From assembly GCA_002633025.1 (NCBI GenBank), contig NMRB01000065.1, forward strand, positions 436,385 through 500,384: DNA of 64,000 nucleotides. Direction: 5' to 3'. This document shows, in pieces, positions 33,916 through 43,852 of this stretch. Position 1 is the first letter of the stretch; the number at the start of each line of letters is the position of its first letter. Under the pieces are notes generated by a model, which was not told the DNA's origin, did no database searches, and worked only from the letters and a program-made list of their open reading frames with translations. The DNA comes from Notospermus geniculatus (Eukaryota; Nemertea; Pilidiophora; Heteronemertea; Lineidae). Both the position numbers and the translations under genes were made by a program.

Positions 33916-34075
33916 TAGATGAATTTCGCTGGCAGCCATCTTGCCAAAATTCCGTCATTGCCATGGGGATCCCCCCCCCTCCCATGGGGAAGAACCAATC
34001 ATCTGTCACTCCGGAAGACAATTCCCATGGTGATGACCTAACTTTGGCAAGATGGCTGCTGGCGAACCTCATCTA
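33916..34075. mobile_element. Foldback MITE, ~160 bp, YY1-like arms
   Basis: The arms pair over about 50 bp: left TAGATGAATTTCGCTGGCAG with CCATCTTGCCAAAATT, right the reverse complement with CAAGATGGCTGC. The CAAGATGGC core in each arm resembles a YY1 site. No coding capacity. Confidence 0.75.
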
Positions 34076-34381
34076 TATATAGCCTACCTCCTTTACACTG
34101 TTAAAAATATCTGGAAATTTACAGCAGAATTTTCACTGCATATTTGATGTAAAATTCATTTCACTGCAAACTGCTGTTTTTTTCACTGGAATTTAACAGC
34201 AAGATTACCGTTTCTCAGTTTAAAAGACAGCATTTGTTGTAGAATTTATACCATTTGGCTGTCAAAATACAGTAAACGGGTGGTGTCAAAATACAGAAAA
34301 GTTCTGTGTTACTCTGCTGCCAGCAAAATGCTACACGTCAGCGTTTATAACAGTTTAGTATTGATAGGAATCCGCGCCTAA
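34076..34381. other. AT-rich intron sequence, possible element fragment
   Basis: Contains repeated TTTCACTG(C/G) and CAGCA words that look transposon-derived, but I cannot define ends. Confidence 0.3.
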
Positions 34382-34624
34382 AGCCTAGTTTATACTTCGA
34401 CGCACGACCATCGCCGGCGACCGACGCGCGTTCTTGCGTTCGACGCCGACTCCATCGTGCGATTTGGTCGCCGTCCGATCGCGAAGCTGTAATTACATAT
34501 TCATTTCATAACAGGTCGCCGTCGCTAAAGTACGCTGGACTCTGAATCAATTCCGCGAAGTCAGCGTCCAGATTTGATCGGGCGTCGGACGCCGATGGTC
34601 TTGCGTCGAAGTATAAACTAGGCT
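34382..34624. mobile_element. MITE family M3, copy 1 (243 bp)
   Basis: Perfect terminal repeats AGCCTAGTTTATACTTCG / CGAAGTATAAACTAGGCT, with TAA at the left and TAG at the right. The GC-rich interior is full of CGTCG/CGACG words. A second full copy in the opposite orientation lies at 35389. Confidence 0.85.
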
Positions 34625-34903
34625 TAGTCTGTGCTGCTTTGAGCCAAAACTAGTTTCCACTCTGGTGAAATGAATAAAGCAATAAGGGTAGCTCAAATAT
34701 TGCGTGAAGACAAATTTACAACCGCAATGTGAAGGTTTTCACCACGGTCCAGTGTTGATAAATATACTAGGACGAAACAGAATACATTTATGATACGGTC
34801 TGTGGATGCTTTTAGAAAAAAATATTGTCGGTTCAATATGGAGATACCGACTCATTCCTGTTTGCGGTGTTTTTCTCAATCAGTAGGCCTAGCATTTTTT
34901 TAC

Positions 34904-35164
34904 CTTTTCCTGAAAAATCTTGCAACCTCGTCCAGTTCTGACTTCCTCTTTCTCCATGCATGTCACCTTTTTCTTACTTAACTGACACCTGTACCCGGCG
35001 TTATTCGGACACACATTTATTGTAGTGCAACCTCGTGTCAGGAGGCACAATACGGCACATTCTAAATGCAATAATCCCACCTGTAGATTCACAGAATCCG
35101 AATGAATTATCTGTAAATCTTGAACGATCATTCTATACGCTGTGGAAAGTCTTCTGGTCGCCAT
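34904..35164 (-). CDS. Exon P3: PAN/apple-like N-terminal exon (87 codons)
   Basis: Same length and phase-0 donor (GAAAAG then GTAAAA) as the other P exons, with all seven cysteines kept. It differs from P1 and P4 by the P2/P3-type residues (INVCPNNAG, KKVTCMEKEE). It is the nearer of the two P exons to A2. It lies in a ~600-bp segment duplicated with P2, which differs at only a few positions. Confidence 0.7.
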
Positions 35165-35313
35165 TTTGATGTACACTACATGTACATGAAGAAATCAAAA
35201 TTGAGACAGCTGTGGTTGTGGTTTAAGGAATTAAACCCGAGGCGGAGGGTCTTGGTTGCGACACCAAACCCGCGAGGGTGGAGCTAAAATGTAGTCCAAA
35301 CCCGAGGCGCTTA

Positions 35314-35632
35314 CCGCGAAGTCGGCGTCCAGATTTTGTCGTGCGTCGGACGCCGAAGGGTTTGCGTCGAAGTATAAACTAGGCTTTAAGCCTAGTTTAT
35401 ACTTAGACGCAAGGCCATCGGCGTCCGACGCGCGATCAAATATGGACGCCGACTTCGCGGAATTGATTCATAGTCCAGCGTACTTTAGCGGCGGCGACCC
35501 GTTATGAAATGACTCAAGTAATTACAGCCTCGCAGTCGGACGCCGACCAAATCGCACGATGGGGTCGGCGTCGAACGGAAGATCGCGCGTCGGTCGCCGG
35601 CGATGGTCGTGCGTCGAAGTATAAACTAGGCT
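35314..35632. mobile_element. MITE family M3: partial copy joined to a full copy in reverse orientation
   Basis: 35314-35385 is the right end of M3 in the same orientation as copy 1. 35389-35632 is a full 244-bp copy in the opposite orientation, joined through TTA. The full copy occupies the position, relative to P2, that copy 1 occupies relative to P3, with the same right flank (AGTCTGTG(C/T)TGCTTTGAGC). Confidence 0.85.
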
Positions 35633-35957
35633 TAAGTCTGTGTTGCTTTGAGCCAAAACTAGTTTCCACTCTGGTGAAATGAATAAAGCAATAAGGGTAG
35701 TTTAGTGTTTTGTGATAGCTGAAGTAAACCATGCTCAAATATTGCGTGAAGACAAATTTACAACCGCAATGTGAAGGTTTTCACCACGGTCCAGTGTTGA
35801 TAAATATACTAGGACGAAACAGAATACATTTATGATACCGTCTTGGATGCTTTTAGAAAAAAATATTGTCGGTTCAATATGGAGATACCGACTCATTCCT
35901 GTTTGCGGTGTATGACACTACGCGTTTTTCTCAATCAGTAGGCCTAGCATTTTTTAC

Positions 35958-36218
35958 CTTTTCCTGAAAAATCTTGCAACCTCGTCCAGTTCTGACTTCC
36001 TCTTTCTCCATGCATGTCACCTTTTTCTTACTTAACTGACACCTGTACCCGGCGTTATTCGGACACACATTTATTGTAGTGCAACCTCGGGTCAGAAGGC
36101 ACAATACGGCACATTCTAAATGCAATAATCCCACCTGTAGATCCAAGGAATCCGAATGAATTATCTCTAAGTCTTGAACGATCATTCTATACGCTGTGGA
36201 AAGTCTTCTGGTCGCCAT
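35958..36218 (-). CDS. Exon P2: duplicated PAN/apple-like N-terminal exon (87 codons)
   Basis: The more upstream P exon of unit 2. Open across all 261 nt, with the donor GAAAAG then GTAAAA and seven conserved cysteines. It differs from P3 by a few residues in the first third (EIIHSDSLDLQ instead of QIIHSDSVNLQ). It could be an alternative first exon, or the remaining first exon of a gene whose terminal exons were lost when the segment duplicated. Confidence 0.7.
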
Positions 36219-36272
36219 TTTGATGCACACTACATGAAGAAATCAAAATTGAGATAGCTGTGGTTGTGGTTA

Positions 36273-36630
36273 GCACACAGCATTGTTGGCTCCAGTAACA
36301 GAAATATTTTCGAACTGCACTGAGCTGATTTATTCCTTCTCATATTAATGTTAGACAAATCATAATGAACAGATCACTATGGGTACTAATATTGTATGTG
36401 AAGAGAGAAAAATGCATATCATGCTCGATGTACATACATCTGAAACGTGTCAAATTTGAGTTGATTCTCCGAGTTGGATGTCTCCAAGGACGACATCGAT
36501 TCTCTGTCACATGAACAAAGCCATCCTGTCTGGTGTTGAAATAAGCTATCCTCCTGCTGTTGTACCCCCAAATGACCATCATATCAATTCCATACATGTA
36601 ACTTTCTGTACCTGTTGGAACAAGATGCTC
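36273..36630. other. 5' flank of unit 2, nothing recognised
   Basis: A 97-codon minus frame at 36340-36633 overlaps a plus frame; neither is supported. Confidence 0.4.
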
Positions 36631-36874
36631 CATCCGTTTTTAAGTAATGAGGCACTTGGACACAAACGGCAAGAAAGCGAAACAAGGTTCCGTATCGTCG
36701 ATCCGTATCACGTATGACGTATGACTTTAATGGAAAATGCATTAGCTCGATACGTCATACGTGACACGGATCGACGATACGGAGCCTTGCTGAAAGTCCC
36801 TAATACTTTGCCAGGATCCACTTTTCGCTTTCTTGCCGTTTGTGTCCAAGTGCCTCATTACTTAAAAACGGATG
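36631..36874. repeat. Nested inverted repeat, ~50-bp outer arms and ~38-bp inner arms
   Basis: Outer arms (36631-36681 and 36822-36874) are almost perfect reverse complements (GTTTTTAAGTAATGAGGCAC in the left arm). Inner arms pair CCGTATCGTCGATCCG with CGGATCGACGATACGG, and continue through ACGTATGACGTA-like words. A diverged single arm is found upstream of P1 at about 44310-44375, so the inverted duplication probably arose from a resident sequence. Confidence 0.8.
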
Positions 36875-37048
36875 GTTTCACGGTTTGATATGTGTCATCG
36901 GACTTAACATTTTAACCCTAGTCCAGAAACCTTCTTAGAAGTAAGAGGAGCTGCTCGATTCAGCGCCAAACTCGGATTATTCTGACCGGTAGTCAATACA
37001 GGTGGATGGAGTGAGACAAGTTAGGCAAGAAAACTTGTCCAGAGTCGC

Positions 37049-37130
37049 AGGCCGACTATGAGATTCGAACTTGGGGACTCATGCCTGATCGTCAGCCAGA
37101 GACCCAACCCACTAATCCACTGGGCTCCAC
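37049..37130 (-). mobile_element. tRNA-like SINE head
   Basis: On the minus strand: A-box-like CAGTGGATTAGTGGGTTGGG, an anticodon-stem-like CTGACGATCAG, then a B box (AAGTTCGAATCTC). Arm lengths are close to a tRNA, but the outer stem does not pair, so I prefer a SINE head. Confidence 0.5.
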
Positions 37131-37244
37131 TGACATGGGCGCGAACCCCCTCTCAATCCCCAACAAATCCCTTGCTGATCGGTCTTTTGTCAACTCGGAA
37201 ATTCAACCACATTACGCAACTGCGCAGACCAAGAAGTTTGTTGT

Positions 37245-38170
37245 CAGATGTGGGGCTACCCTGACGAGGAAAGTTTAGCTCCCTGATTTATTATTTCTGT
37301 TTTAAACGATGAAATCAGGGCACCACCCCCTCCCCCTCATTCCCGACAGATGAGCAGTGTACGTTAATTTGCAAATTAAACTACCGGTACATGTACTTTT
37401 CAATTGCAGCTAAAATATTTATCTATGTAATTGACTCAAAGAAGATCGTTACCTGCTGCGTCCGCCGTGCTTCGCGGAGTACGAAGGAATAAGTGATTTT
37501 CTGAAGGGCCGAATGAATTTAACATCAAGAAACTATCACCAACACTTGATATTTTGGTTACATCATTGAACGTCAGATTTGTCTGGAATGCCGTCTTCCA
37601 TGTACGTCTGAGAATACCATGGAGCAAATACTTTTCAAAGACACAACGCTAGGTCCACAGCACCATTTGGTTCGGCTCGGTTGTCGGCCAAACACAGCAA
37701 GGCGTCCGCTGCTTAGAAAGATATCGGGGTTTTCACAATCAGCGTTTGTCGCCTTGTCATGTATTGTCAAGGATGCAATCAATATAAGCTTCGTTGACTG
37801 ACAAATTCAGTCGAACATTTGAATGAAGTATTAAACTTAAAAACAACAATTGGTTGATGAGATACAAAAGACTTTGATATTCTTATTGATTTAACAATTT
37901 AGTGCGAATATAGGCCTACATACAATAGAGCAGTTGGGAAAATAATACAGTGTATTTGCTGTTGACACTTTTTGCTGTCTTTCGACTTCTCATTCAGAAA
38001 TGACTGACAAGTTGGAGGCTTGCGCTCTACTGGAAGACTTCACACTATGAACCCAGTACTCTCTCCGGAATCCTCTTTTGGGGAACTGAGGAGCAGGCAG
38101 GTCGGCGCCCAGTTGATCCTTTCTCACCACTAGTGAGTACAAATTGGCGACGCGACGGGGAATACACCCG
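37245..38170. repeat. Shared upstream repeat of the array, copy in the 5' flank of unit 2
   Basis: Aligns in order with 44925-46400 in front of unit 1: ATGAAATCAGGGCACCA / ATAAAATCAGGGCACCA, AAGATCGTTACCTGC, CATTTGGTTCGGCTC / CATCAGGTTCGGCTC, GTTTGTCGCC / TTTGTTGC, CTGTCTTTCGACTTCTCATTC / GTCGTCTTCGACTTTCCGTTC, and GGGAATACACCCGTCAGCCC / GGGAATCGAACCGGCAGCCC. It shows that the duplicated unit includes 1 kb or more of 5' sequence. Confidence 0.6.
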
Positions 38171-38308
38171 TCAGCCCGCGAACTCAGTCAACGTCTGTAC
38201 CGGGTCATCTCTGGAAGTATTGCAACTCTAGAATTTTGGACTGCAACTCGGGAGTTGCAACTGTGGACGTCGGTCTTAATTGAAACACGAGGCGGCGCTG
38301 ATGATCAT

Positions 38309-38428
38309 GATGTCCACATGTGCGTTTTACGCTGCGTGATGCGCTAAATCTTTTGTTATTTTCCGCCGCTCTGCTTCCAAACAATGGGCGAAGCGTCAAA
38401 ACGCAGCGTAAAACGCACATGTGGACCC
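38309..38428. mobile_element. Lone MITE of the 30.5-kb chain family
   Basis: The arms TGTCCACATGTGCGTTTTAC / AAACGCACATGTGGAC enclose the same core (GTTATTTTCCGCCGCTCTGC) as four of the chain elements, but have yet another arm sequence. Confidence 0.75.
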
Positions 38429-38922
38429 AGGCATACGCTGCAGTTGCTTCACGGTGATCGCTGCTTGCTTTTTGATACCACGATGATTTCACCTCAGTCG
38501 AAATCGTAGTCCAGCAGTGTGCCGACAATGCAATAAGCAGAGCTAGATTGTCATTTTATACACGTAGGCCTACATGTATCTTAACCAATTAGAAAGTATG
38601 TTACGGCGGCGCTGCACTCGGCCCCAGTGTGTATCCGACGTCGGTCTTCCACACACTGGCACTTTTGGGGCTCAAAAGCCGTTAACACCACTAGATGGCA
38701 CTCCACTGGGCTCCAGCCAGTCACCACGCTTTCTCACTCATAATGGCCGAGGAAATTCCGCGAAACTATTTCCAGGAAAAACGAAGGACCCGTGCTGCCG
38801 ACACGCGGTCTTCACGACTGTTTTGTCTCTTTTAGAGTCTGGCCAAGCGACACTAGGCCTACGGCGGCGCCGGCTCATGTATAGCCCTTTCGACTGTTGT
38901 AATATATACAGTCACAAAACAC
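38429..38922. other. Spacer downstream of exon B1
   Basis: Unlike B2 and B3, B1 is not followed by the 21745-type flank. A 124-codon plus frame at 38574-38948 is unsupported. Confidence 0.4.
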
Positions 38923-39921
38923 TCAACATCGATATTTATCATATTTAACGATGTACGCCATATCGTACTTAATCCCACGCACCTTTCCCTGCGGAACCTT
39001 TTGGAAATACAATAGGGAACCTAACGAATGTAACCGGGCTGCTGAATTATCAGCTTTCGAAATAGGGTTCTTCAAGTGTATGTTTATTTCAGTTAAAAAC
39101 GTTACGTTGGCCAAGTCGGACAGTAAACGGCAGCTGATGGCATACGCCCTCATCACGGGATACCTGTCTGTCTGATCATAAACGACGAGTGTTCGTGTAT
39201 TTGAGGACCAGAATGGTTTTCCTTTACTTTTTGGAAAACGAACGGTAGTTCCATCAACGTGTTCCAACTTTTTTCCAACTCTAGCATACAGAACAAATGA
39301 TATTTTAGGAAAGTAAAGATCGACAGCCAGCAATTCTGAGTTCTGGGTTATGAACATTTCCGATTTTTGATTAATAACGAACGGAATGCCAGAATGCAAC
39401 GAAATCGTTACCGATTTTCCCTTTATCCACTGATACTCAACCCTGTACATTTTGGCTGCGACATTTTTGCGAATTATGCAGCAGATAATACCGAGACTCG
39501 CTGAAATCAACGGGTCACACTGAAACCTCGATCTTTTGCATGGATCAGACTCTGGAATGAGTATTCGTCCGGAGAAGGCACCAGAGGTGATGTCATAAAG
39601 AGAATATTCAACACACAAACTTGCTTTTAGCGTAATATTCAGCAAGGTGACATATGTTGCATTCAAAAGTGCAGCCTCTGTAAAGTATAATCCATTTTCA
39701 CGGAAGGTCGAAGTATACCTTGATTTGTATACGTTTTTGACAGGCCGAAACCTACATGTATATACTCTGACAATTACCAGTGGATTCATTCGTTTAACAA
39801 ATCGAAAAACAATCATATCTGATTGGATATCGTAAAACCATTTGTCTAGACGATGTTTTACGCTTATCGGAGGAATAATGGCCATTCTAGAGGTACGTCC
39901 ATAAAGTAGAATGGAAGGTAT
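38923..39921 (-). CDS. Terminal exon B1 of PAN-like family (332 codons plus stop)
   Basis: Phase-0 acceptor TTTGTATCAG, first residues IPSILLYGR, ending in TGA. Landmarks: IPPIS at 17-20, YTST at 69-72, sequons at 87 (NAT) and 95 (NIT), SLCVEYSLYDITSGAFSGRI at about 101-120, cysteine 128, ICC and ISCRLL. It is the most diverged B copy, yet all landmarks and the length are kept, which argues for selection on the protein. No family is recognised. Confidence 0.75.
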   Translation of the reverse strand: MPSILLYGRTSRMAIIPPISVKHRLDKWFYDIQSDMIVFRFVKRMNPLVIVRVYTCRFRPVKNVYKSRYTSTFRENGLYFTEAALLNATYVTLLNITLKASLCVEYSLYDITSGAFSGRILIPESDPCKRSRFQCDPLISASLGIICCIIRKNVAAKMYRVEYQWIKGKSVTISLHSGIPFVINQKSEMFITQNSELLAVDLYFPKISFVLYARVGKKLEHVDGTTVRFPKSKGKPFWSSNTRTLVVYDQTDRYPVMRAYAISCRLLSDLANVTFLTEINIHLKNPISKADNSAARLHSLGSLLYFQKVPQGKVRGIKYDMAYIVKYDKYRC

Positions 39922-40153
39922 CTGATACAAAAGTTACAATTAATTGTAGCCGTGGTTACACTACATAAAATCCCCGGTTTTTTTGCGGTCACACCTATGA
40001 ATTGCCGGGCTTCAAGAAACCCGTGTCTGAAAAACGCGGGTTTTTGAGACACGGCAATCTCGCCGTGCTTTTCGAAATCCCCGTGTGTTCGTTAGTTCTT
40101 CGCATGGCGACAGATGGCGCAGCCATTAAGTGACGTCGTTTTAGCGCCTCCGA
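39922..40153. other. Spacer, possible element fragment
   Basis: Contains local inverted words (AAACCCGTGTCTGAAAAACG / CGGGTTTTTGAGACACGG) that look like half of a foldback element, without clear ends. Confidence 0.35.
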
Positions 40154-42077
40154 CAATGGGTCATATGAATAAAAATTAGCATTTGCTTGCAAGCAAATAC
40201 TTCAAGTAGGAGCAGCATTTGCTGAAAGGAAAAGATTATGCTTGTTTTCGTATGAATAAAGCGGACATTCTACTGCCAATGCTTTGCTGGGAAGTTTCAA
40301 GGAAGTACTTGAAGGTCATATCCCGATGTCGTTTTTCCTATGATGATCCTGAACCACTGAGGGATCACGACCCTGCTCTTGGGAGCTTACCCCCTGATGT
40401 GCAGGCCTCTGGGAAACGAAATGTAGGCCTCATTTTAAAGATAGACAATGTGAACAAAAGAGAAAACGGCATGCCTTATATTTAATGGGACATACTGTTT
40501 GTAGTTAGGCTTGATATTTCCCGATGGGTAATGTGAGGAAAAAGGAAAAGTACATGCCCAATATTTACCATAACGGGATTCACAGATCCATCCTGAGCTT
40601 ATATTATCGGGGCTCGCTCCCCTGTCACCGCTGACAAACTTTGATACTGTCAGGATGTGCAAAGTACTGGAAACATGCCTTTTCGGCATTCACGGGACTT
40701 TTTTCAACATCACTTCGTAATCATGGTACCGGTAATATTGATATCAAAATTATTTTGCAAGATGTACCACACATGGTTCGGTGTGCTATCATTCATAAAA
40801 AACATCTGCAATTCACCCTACTAGGCACAATAAACAAGTACATCCCACAAAAAAACATTCTCCATCAATTGTGATTCTTGGTCATTATAATACACCCTTC
40901 AATCCAGTTCTATAAGTTCATGCTTAGTTGGCTGCATTTGGCATACATGCACTGTACATTTTTAACCTGACGCAGAACATAGAGCAGGTACTGAATTAAT
41001 TCTACCTGTCTGACAGAGATCTGCTCACTTTCTCTGTATACACCGTTTACGTGTACACTGCTGCAGACATTGGGATTCAAGCCAAGTTAGGTTGATATGG
41101 ATATTTTATTTTAGCTCAAATTTTACAAAAAAATGTTGTGTTGTCATGTTCATGGAAGGGAAAGAAACAAAGATCAAATGTGTGAATTTATCTGCCAAAT
41201 TGCCATCACATTGGGCCTATCAATTTGCACTCTGGCCAAAATGCCAAATCAAAGCGTTTAAAACAAATNTTCGTATGAATAAACTGGACATTCTACTGCC
41301 AATGCTTTGCTGGGAAGTTTCAAGGAAGTACTTGAAGGTCACATCCCGATGTCGTTTTTCCTATGAATGGTCTGCGTTGTGAACCTGATGGTGGTCTATT
41401 TCATCGTGTGGTTTTGGCATTGTTCGGTGGGGTCAAGCGGGTTATGTTTTGACTGCGCTGAGTACCCGTTTTGCGTATCGTGTGCACGAACTGGGATTCT
41501 CACATTTTGATCGACTGCTGGCTGAAAGATGTCCGCGGAAATAAAGTTTTTTTGCAAAATTTGTAAATAGTTTTTTTCTGATTAATAAACGTTTTTTCTG
41601 CAACATAAAGTTATTTCCCCAGAATTTTGGGACGAGGAAATTAAACTTTTTTCGCGGAGTTAGATTTTTTCGCCGAATTTAAAATTCCGTGTGATAAACT
41701 CGGAGAAAAATAAGGCAAAGGGTAAGGCAGTTGTGCTAAGAACAGGAAATTGACCAATCAATCGGAAGAAGTGGAAACAGAGGCTGTTGTCGTTGATAAA
41801 GACCATTTGCTTAAATTTCCAAGCCACGTCTGGGGCAACCTTGAAAATTCGAAGGATTTCCTACCTAGTAAAAAGCATATGCTCTACTTTATTCATACGG
41901 ACAAAAGGATTTACTTAATTTCGAAGCAAACACAAGATGCTAAAAAGCATTTGCTTTATATGAAGGAAAACCTAAATTTTCCTAGCATTTCCTACAGTTT
42001 TATTCATACAGGTACAAGTAAATGCTTAAAAATCGGTAGTAAAAGCAAATGCTAGTTTTTATTCATATGACCCATTG
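40154..42077. mobile_element. Large nonautonomous inverted-repeat element, 1.92 kb
   Basis: The ends CAATGGGTCATATGAATAAA and TTTATTCATATGACCCATTG are exact inverted repeats, and pairing continues into TAGCATTTGCTT for about 36 bp. The interior repeats TTTATTCATA/TATGAATAAA and AAGCATTTGCTT-like words many times, as if built from its own ends. A ~100-bp segment (40246-40345) recurs at 41270-41368 directly after the N at 41269. The 101-codon frame at 41750-42055 is made of these repeats; no transposase is present. Confidence 0.75.
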
Positions 42078-42267
42078 AGAGGATTCAAGTGAGGTTTAAT
42101 AAATTGGCTGTTATGCTGTTTTTCTAAGTGAAAACATCGTCCAAAGTTGCGAATCGGGCCGCTCGTTTCCAACCTGCTCTTTTTATATACGTATACTATA
42201 CACATGTGTACAGTGTGTCCCAGATACCCCGATTTTAGGTGAAAACCCTCACAATCCGAACCTCATG

Positions 42268-42368
42268 CGCCAGTGCCGTAGCTTATGATGGAGAGTGTGG
42301 AGAGTAAACCTACTCAGAGTGGTGAGCTCCACGTCGCGTCCTGGTTCGATACCCCTAGTTTTCCTGCC
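42268..42368 (+). mobile_element. Possible tRNA-like SINE head
   Basis: A B-box-like CTGGTTCGATACCCC follows an A-box-like GCCGTAGCTTATGATGGAG. The fit is weaker than in the other tRNA-like sequences. Confidence 0.25.
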
Positions 42369-42399
42369 AACCAATGTCGCCTGTTGCGAATGATGTCGA

Positions 42400-42512
42400 A
42401 AGATCTGTCCATACGACTGAGACGACAGTCAAAACGGCGCAGCCGGCGGGGCACTCTGTTTCTGGCACACAGCTCGGCTGTGCCGCATATGGCTGTGCCG
42501 GAAGTAGTGCCT
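42400..42512 (-). repeat. Conserved block downstream of exon A1
   Basis: Best-preserved copy of the A-specific 3' block (compare 23318 and 30383). On the minus strand it contains GGCACAGCCGAGCTGTGTGCC, which can form a hairpin. It begins about 50 bp past the A1 stop codon. Confidence 0.6.
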
Positions 42513-42558
42513 ATAACATACAATGTATACATCTGTAACGCATGTTTTTTGTGACGCT

Positions 42559-42564
42559 TTTATT
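42559..42564 (-). terminator. Poly(A) signal overlapping the A1 stop codon
   Basis: The final codons CAG CAA TAA AAG contain AATAAA across the stop. This would give a very short 3' UTR for transcripts ending in A1. Confidence 0.5.
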
Positions 42565-43597
42565 GTTGGTATATCTGCGAATAGTATTTGACAGTTTTTA
42601 GCGATATTAATGACATCTGCGGGCCATCAGTGCCACCTAAAAATGGTCGTTTGTATACCGGATGAAAAATGTTGCCCAGTGGGTCTTGGAATACCTGTGG
42701 ACTCGTAACTACAATATGATTAAGGCCTACTGCGCCATTTAAGTTGATTTGAACGGCCACCGACCTGATTGGGTTCGTAGAAGAGGGCCTAATACCATTT
42801 CTGGGCGTGCATAAAATTTCTAATCCTGTGTGGAGACTAAGGTGAGGCGAAAGTACAAATTGGATGTCTCGCTTAGGATGAGCAAACACAACGCCGACAG
42901 ACCGGCATTTGACCCTGCAAATGGCAGGTGTCTTCAAGGAACCACGGTGTTCTGCCACATGTACGTCATGGTAAAGTTCTATGATCAACGTTTTAGTGCG
43001 ACCGCAATAGGAAACGTAGAAATTAATTCCTGAGAAAAAGTTACTGAAATAACCATCCAATAGAGTTAGATGATGTGGCAACGTCTTTGATTGGTTGGTG
43101 AGAAGAACCTGAACCTCGCCCCCGTGATTTTTAACATAAACTGTATAGAATGTGACGTAGATTGCAGTGGCTGATGAGCAAGACACCGCGACTATCCGTC
43201 GCCATGAATGAAATAAAATCCGTCGGGGCATGGTTAAGCAGATATCATTTTGGGGAATAAAGAATTTTCCGGTAAAATTTCCGTTCACGAAATCGTACAA
43301 TAACCACTCATTTTCCTTGTCAGCGTCGAGATTGAGAAATACGATGTACCTGTCAACGTCTAATGACACCCTTAACTTGTCTTGAGTGAAATACGTGGAA
43401 GTATAGAGAAGTTTCATACTAGATTCTGTCTTCTTTCCATAGACAGCAATGACATGATCACCTGTTGTATATTCACTATAATACACTGTGGTGTATTCCC
43501 AAATGAAATCGAACGTTACCCGCACGAATTTCTTTTTTGTTATTGGTGGTATGAGTTTAGTATCACTGTTGGGACGGAAACGCAAGATACTAGTGTT
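42560..43597 (-). CDS. Terminal exon A1 of PAN-like family (345 codons plus stop)
   Basis: Phase-0 acceptor TCACCCGATAG, first residues NTSILRFR. Landmarks by residue: IPPIT 16-20, YTSTYF 65-70, LLYDFVNGNFTG about 99-110 with the sequon at 107, cysteine 120 in NDIC, then VSC, VKC, LCTPRN and an LTNQS sequon, ending KYYSQIYQQ. The spacing of the first three landmarks nearly equals that of B1 (16-20, 69-72, 108-110), which shows that A and B are paralogues. Fully open. No signal or membrane segment. Function unknown. Confidence 0.75.
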   Translation of the reverse strand, partial: NTSILRFRPNSDTKLIPPITKKKFVRVTFDFIWEYTTVYYSEYTTGDHVIAVYGKKTESSMKLLYTSTYFTQDKLRVSLDVDRYIVFLNLDADKENEWLLYDFVNGNFTGKFFIPQNDICLTMPRRILFHSWRRIVAVSCSSATAIYVTFYTVYVKNHGGEVQVLLTNQSKTLPHHLTLLDGYFSNFFSGINFYVSYCGRTKTLIIELYHDVHVAEHRGSLKTPAICRVKCRSVGVVFAHPKRDIQFVLSPHLSLHTGLEILCTPRNGIRPSSTNPIRSVAVQINLNGAVGLNHIVVTSPQVFQDPLGNIFHPVYKRPFLGGTDGPQMSLISLKTVKYYSQIYQQ

Positions 43598-43852
43598 CTA
43601 TCGGGTGAAATGTGGTGAGGGCATGAGTGCAACTATACATGTATAACTAAATATTCGAGTTACATGTATAGCGTCCGTACATTCTGTTATACATGTACCT
43701 ACCAGTTGAAATCGTTATTGATTTCTGCTACTGGATATGTCGCAAAGACTTCCAGGTGTACTAGAGAAGAAAGTCCTTGGGTTGTAAGCCCGGAGCACAA
43801 CAGGTTGCTATTGTATGGCTCATGGGATTCTTCAACTAAAAGCAGTTTTTAC

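Larger units (their letters stand above)
29028..36218 (-). other. Array unit 2: exons P2, P3, A2 and B2
   Basis: Two P exons (36218-35958 and 35164-34904) precede A2 (32273-31245) and B2 (30026-29028). The P duplication spans about 600 bp (34625-35222 against 35633-36272). The P3-to-A2 intron (2.6 kb) holds MITEs, a palindromic repeat and the assembly gap, and the A2-to-B2 spacer holds a chain of MITEs. Whether P2 or P3 (or both) is used, and with which terminal exon, cannot be told from sequence. Confidence 0.65.

Noticed and set aside
37049-37130. Functional tRNA gene (also considered at 16821, 18064 and 46385)
   Set aside because: B boxes are good, but acceptor stems do not pair and anticodon arms are poor; SINE heads are more likely.
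41750-42055. 101-codon plus-strand frame
   Set aside because: Made of internal repeats of the 1.9-kb inverted-repeat element.
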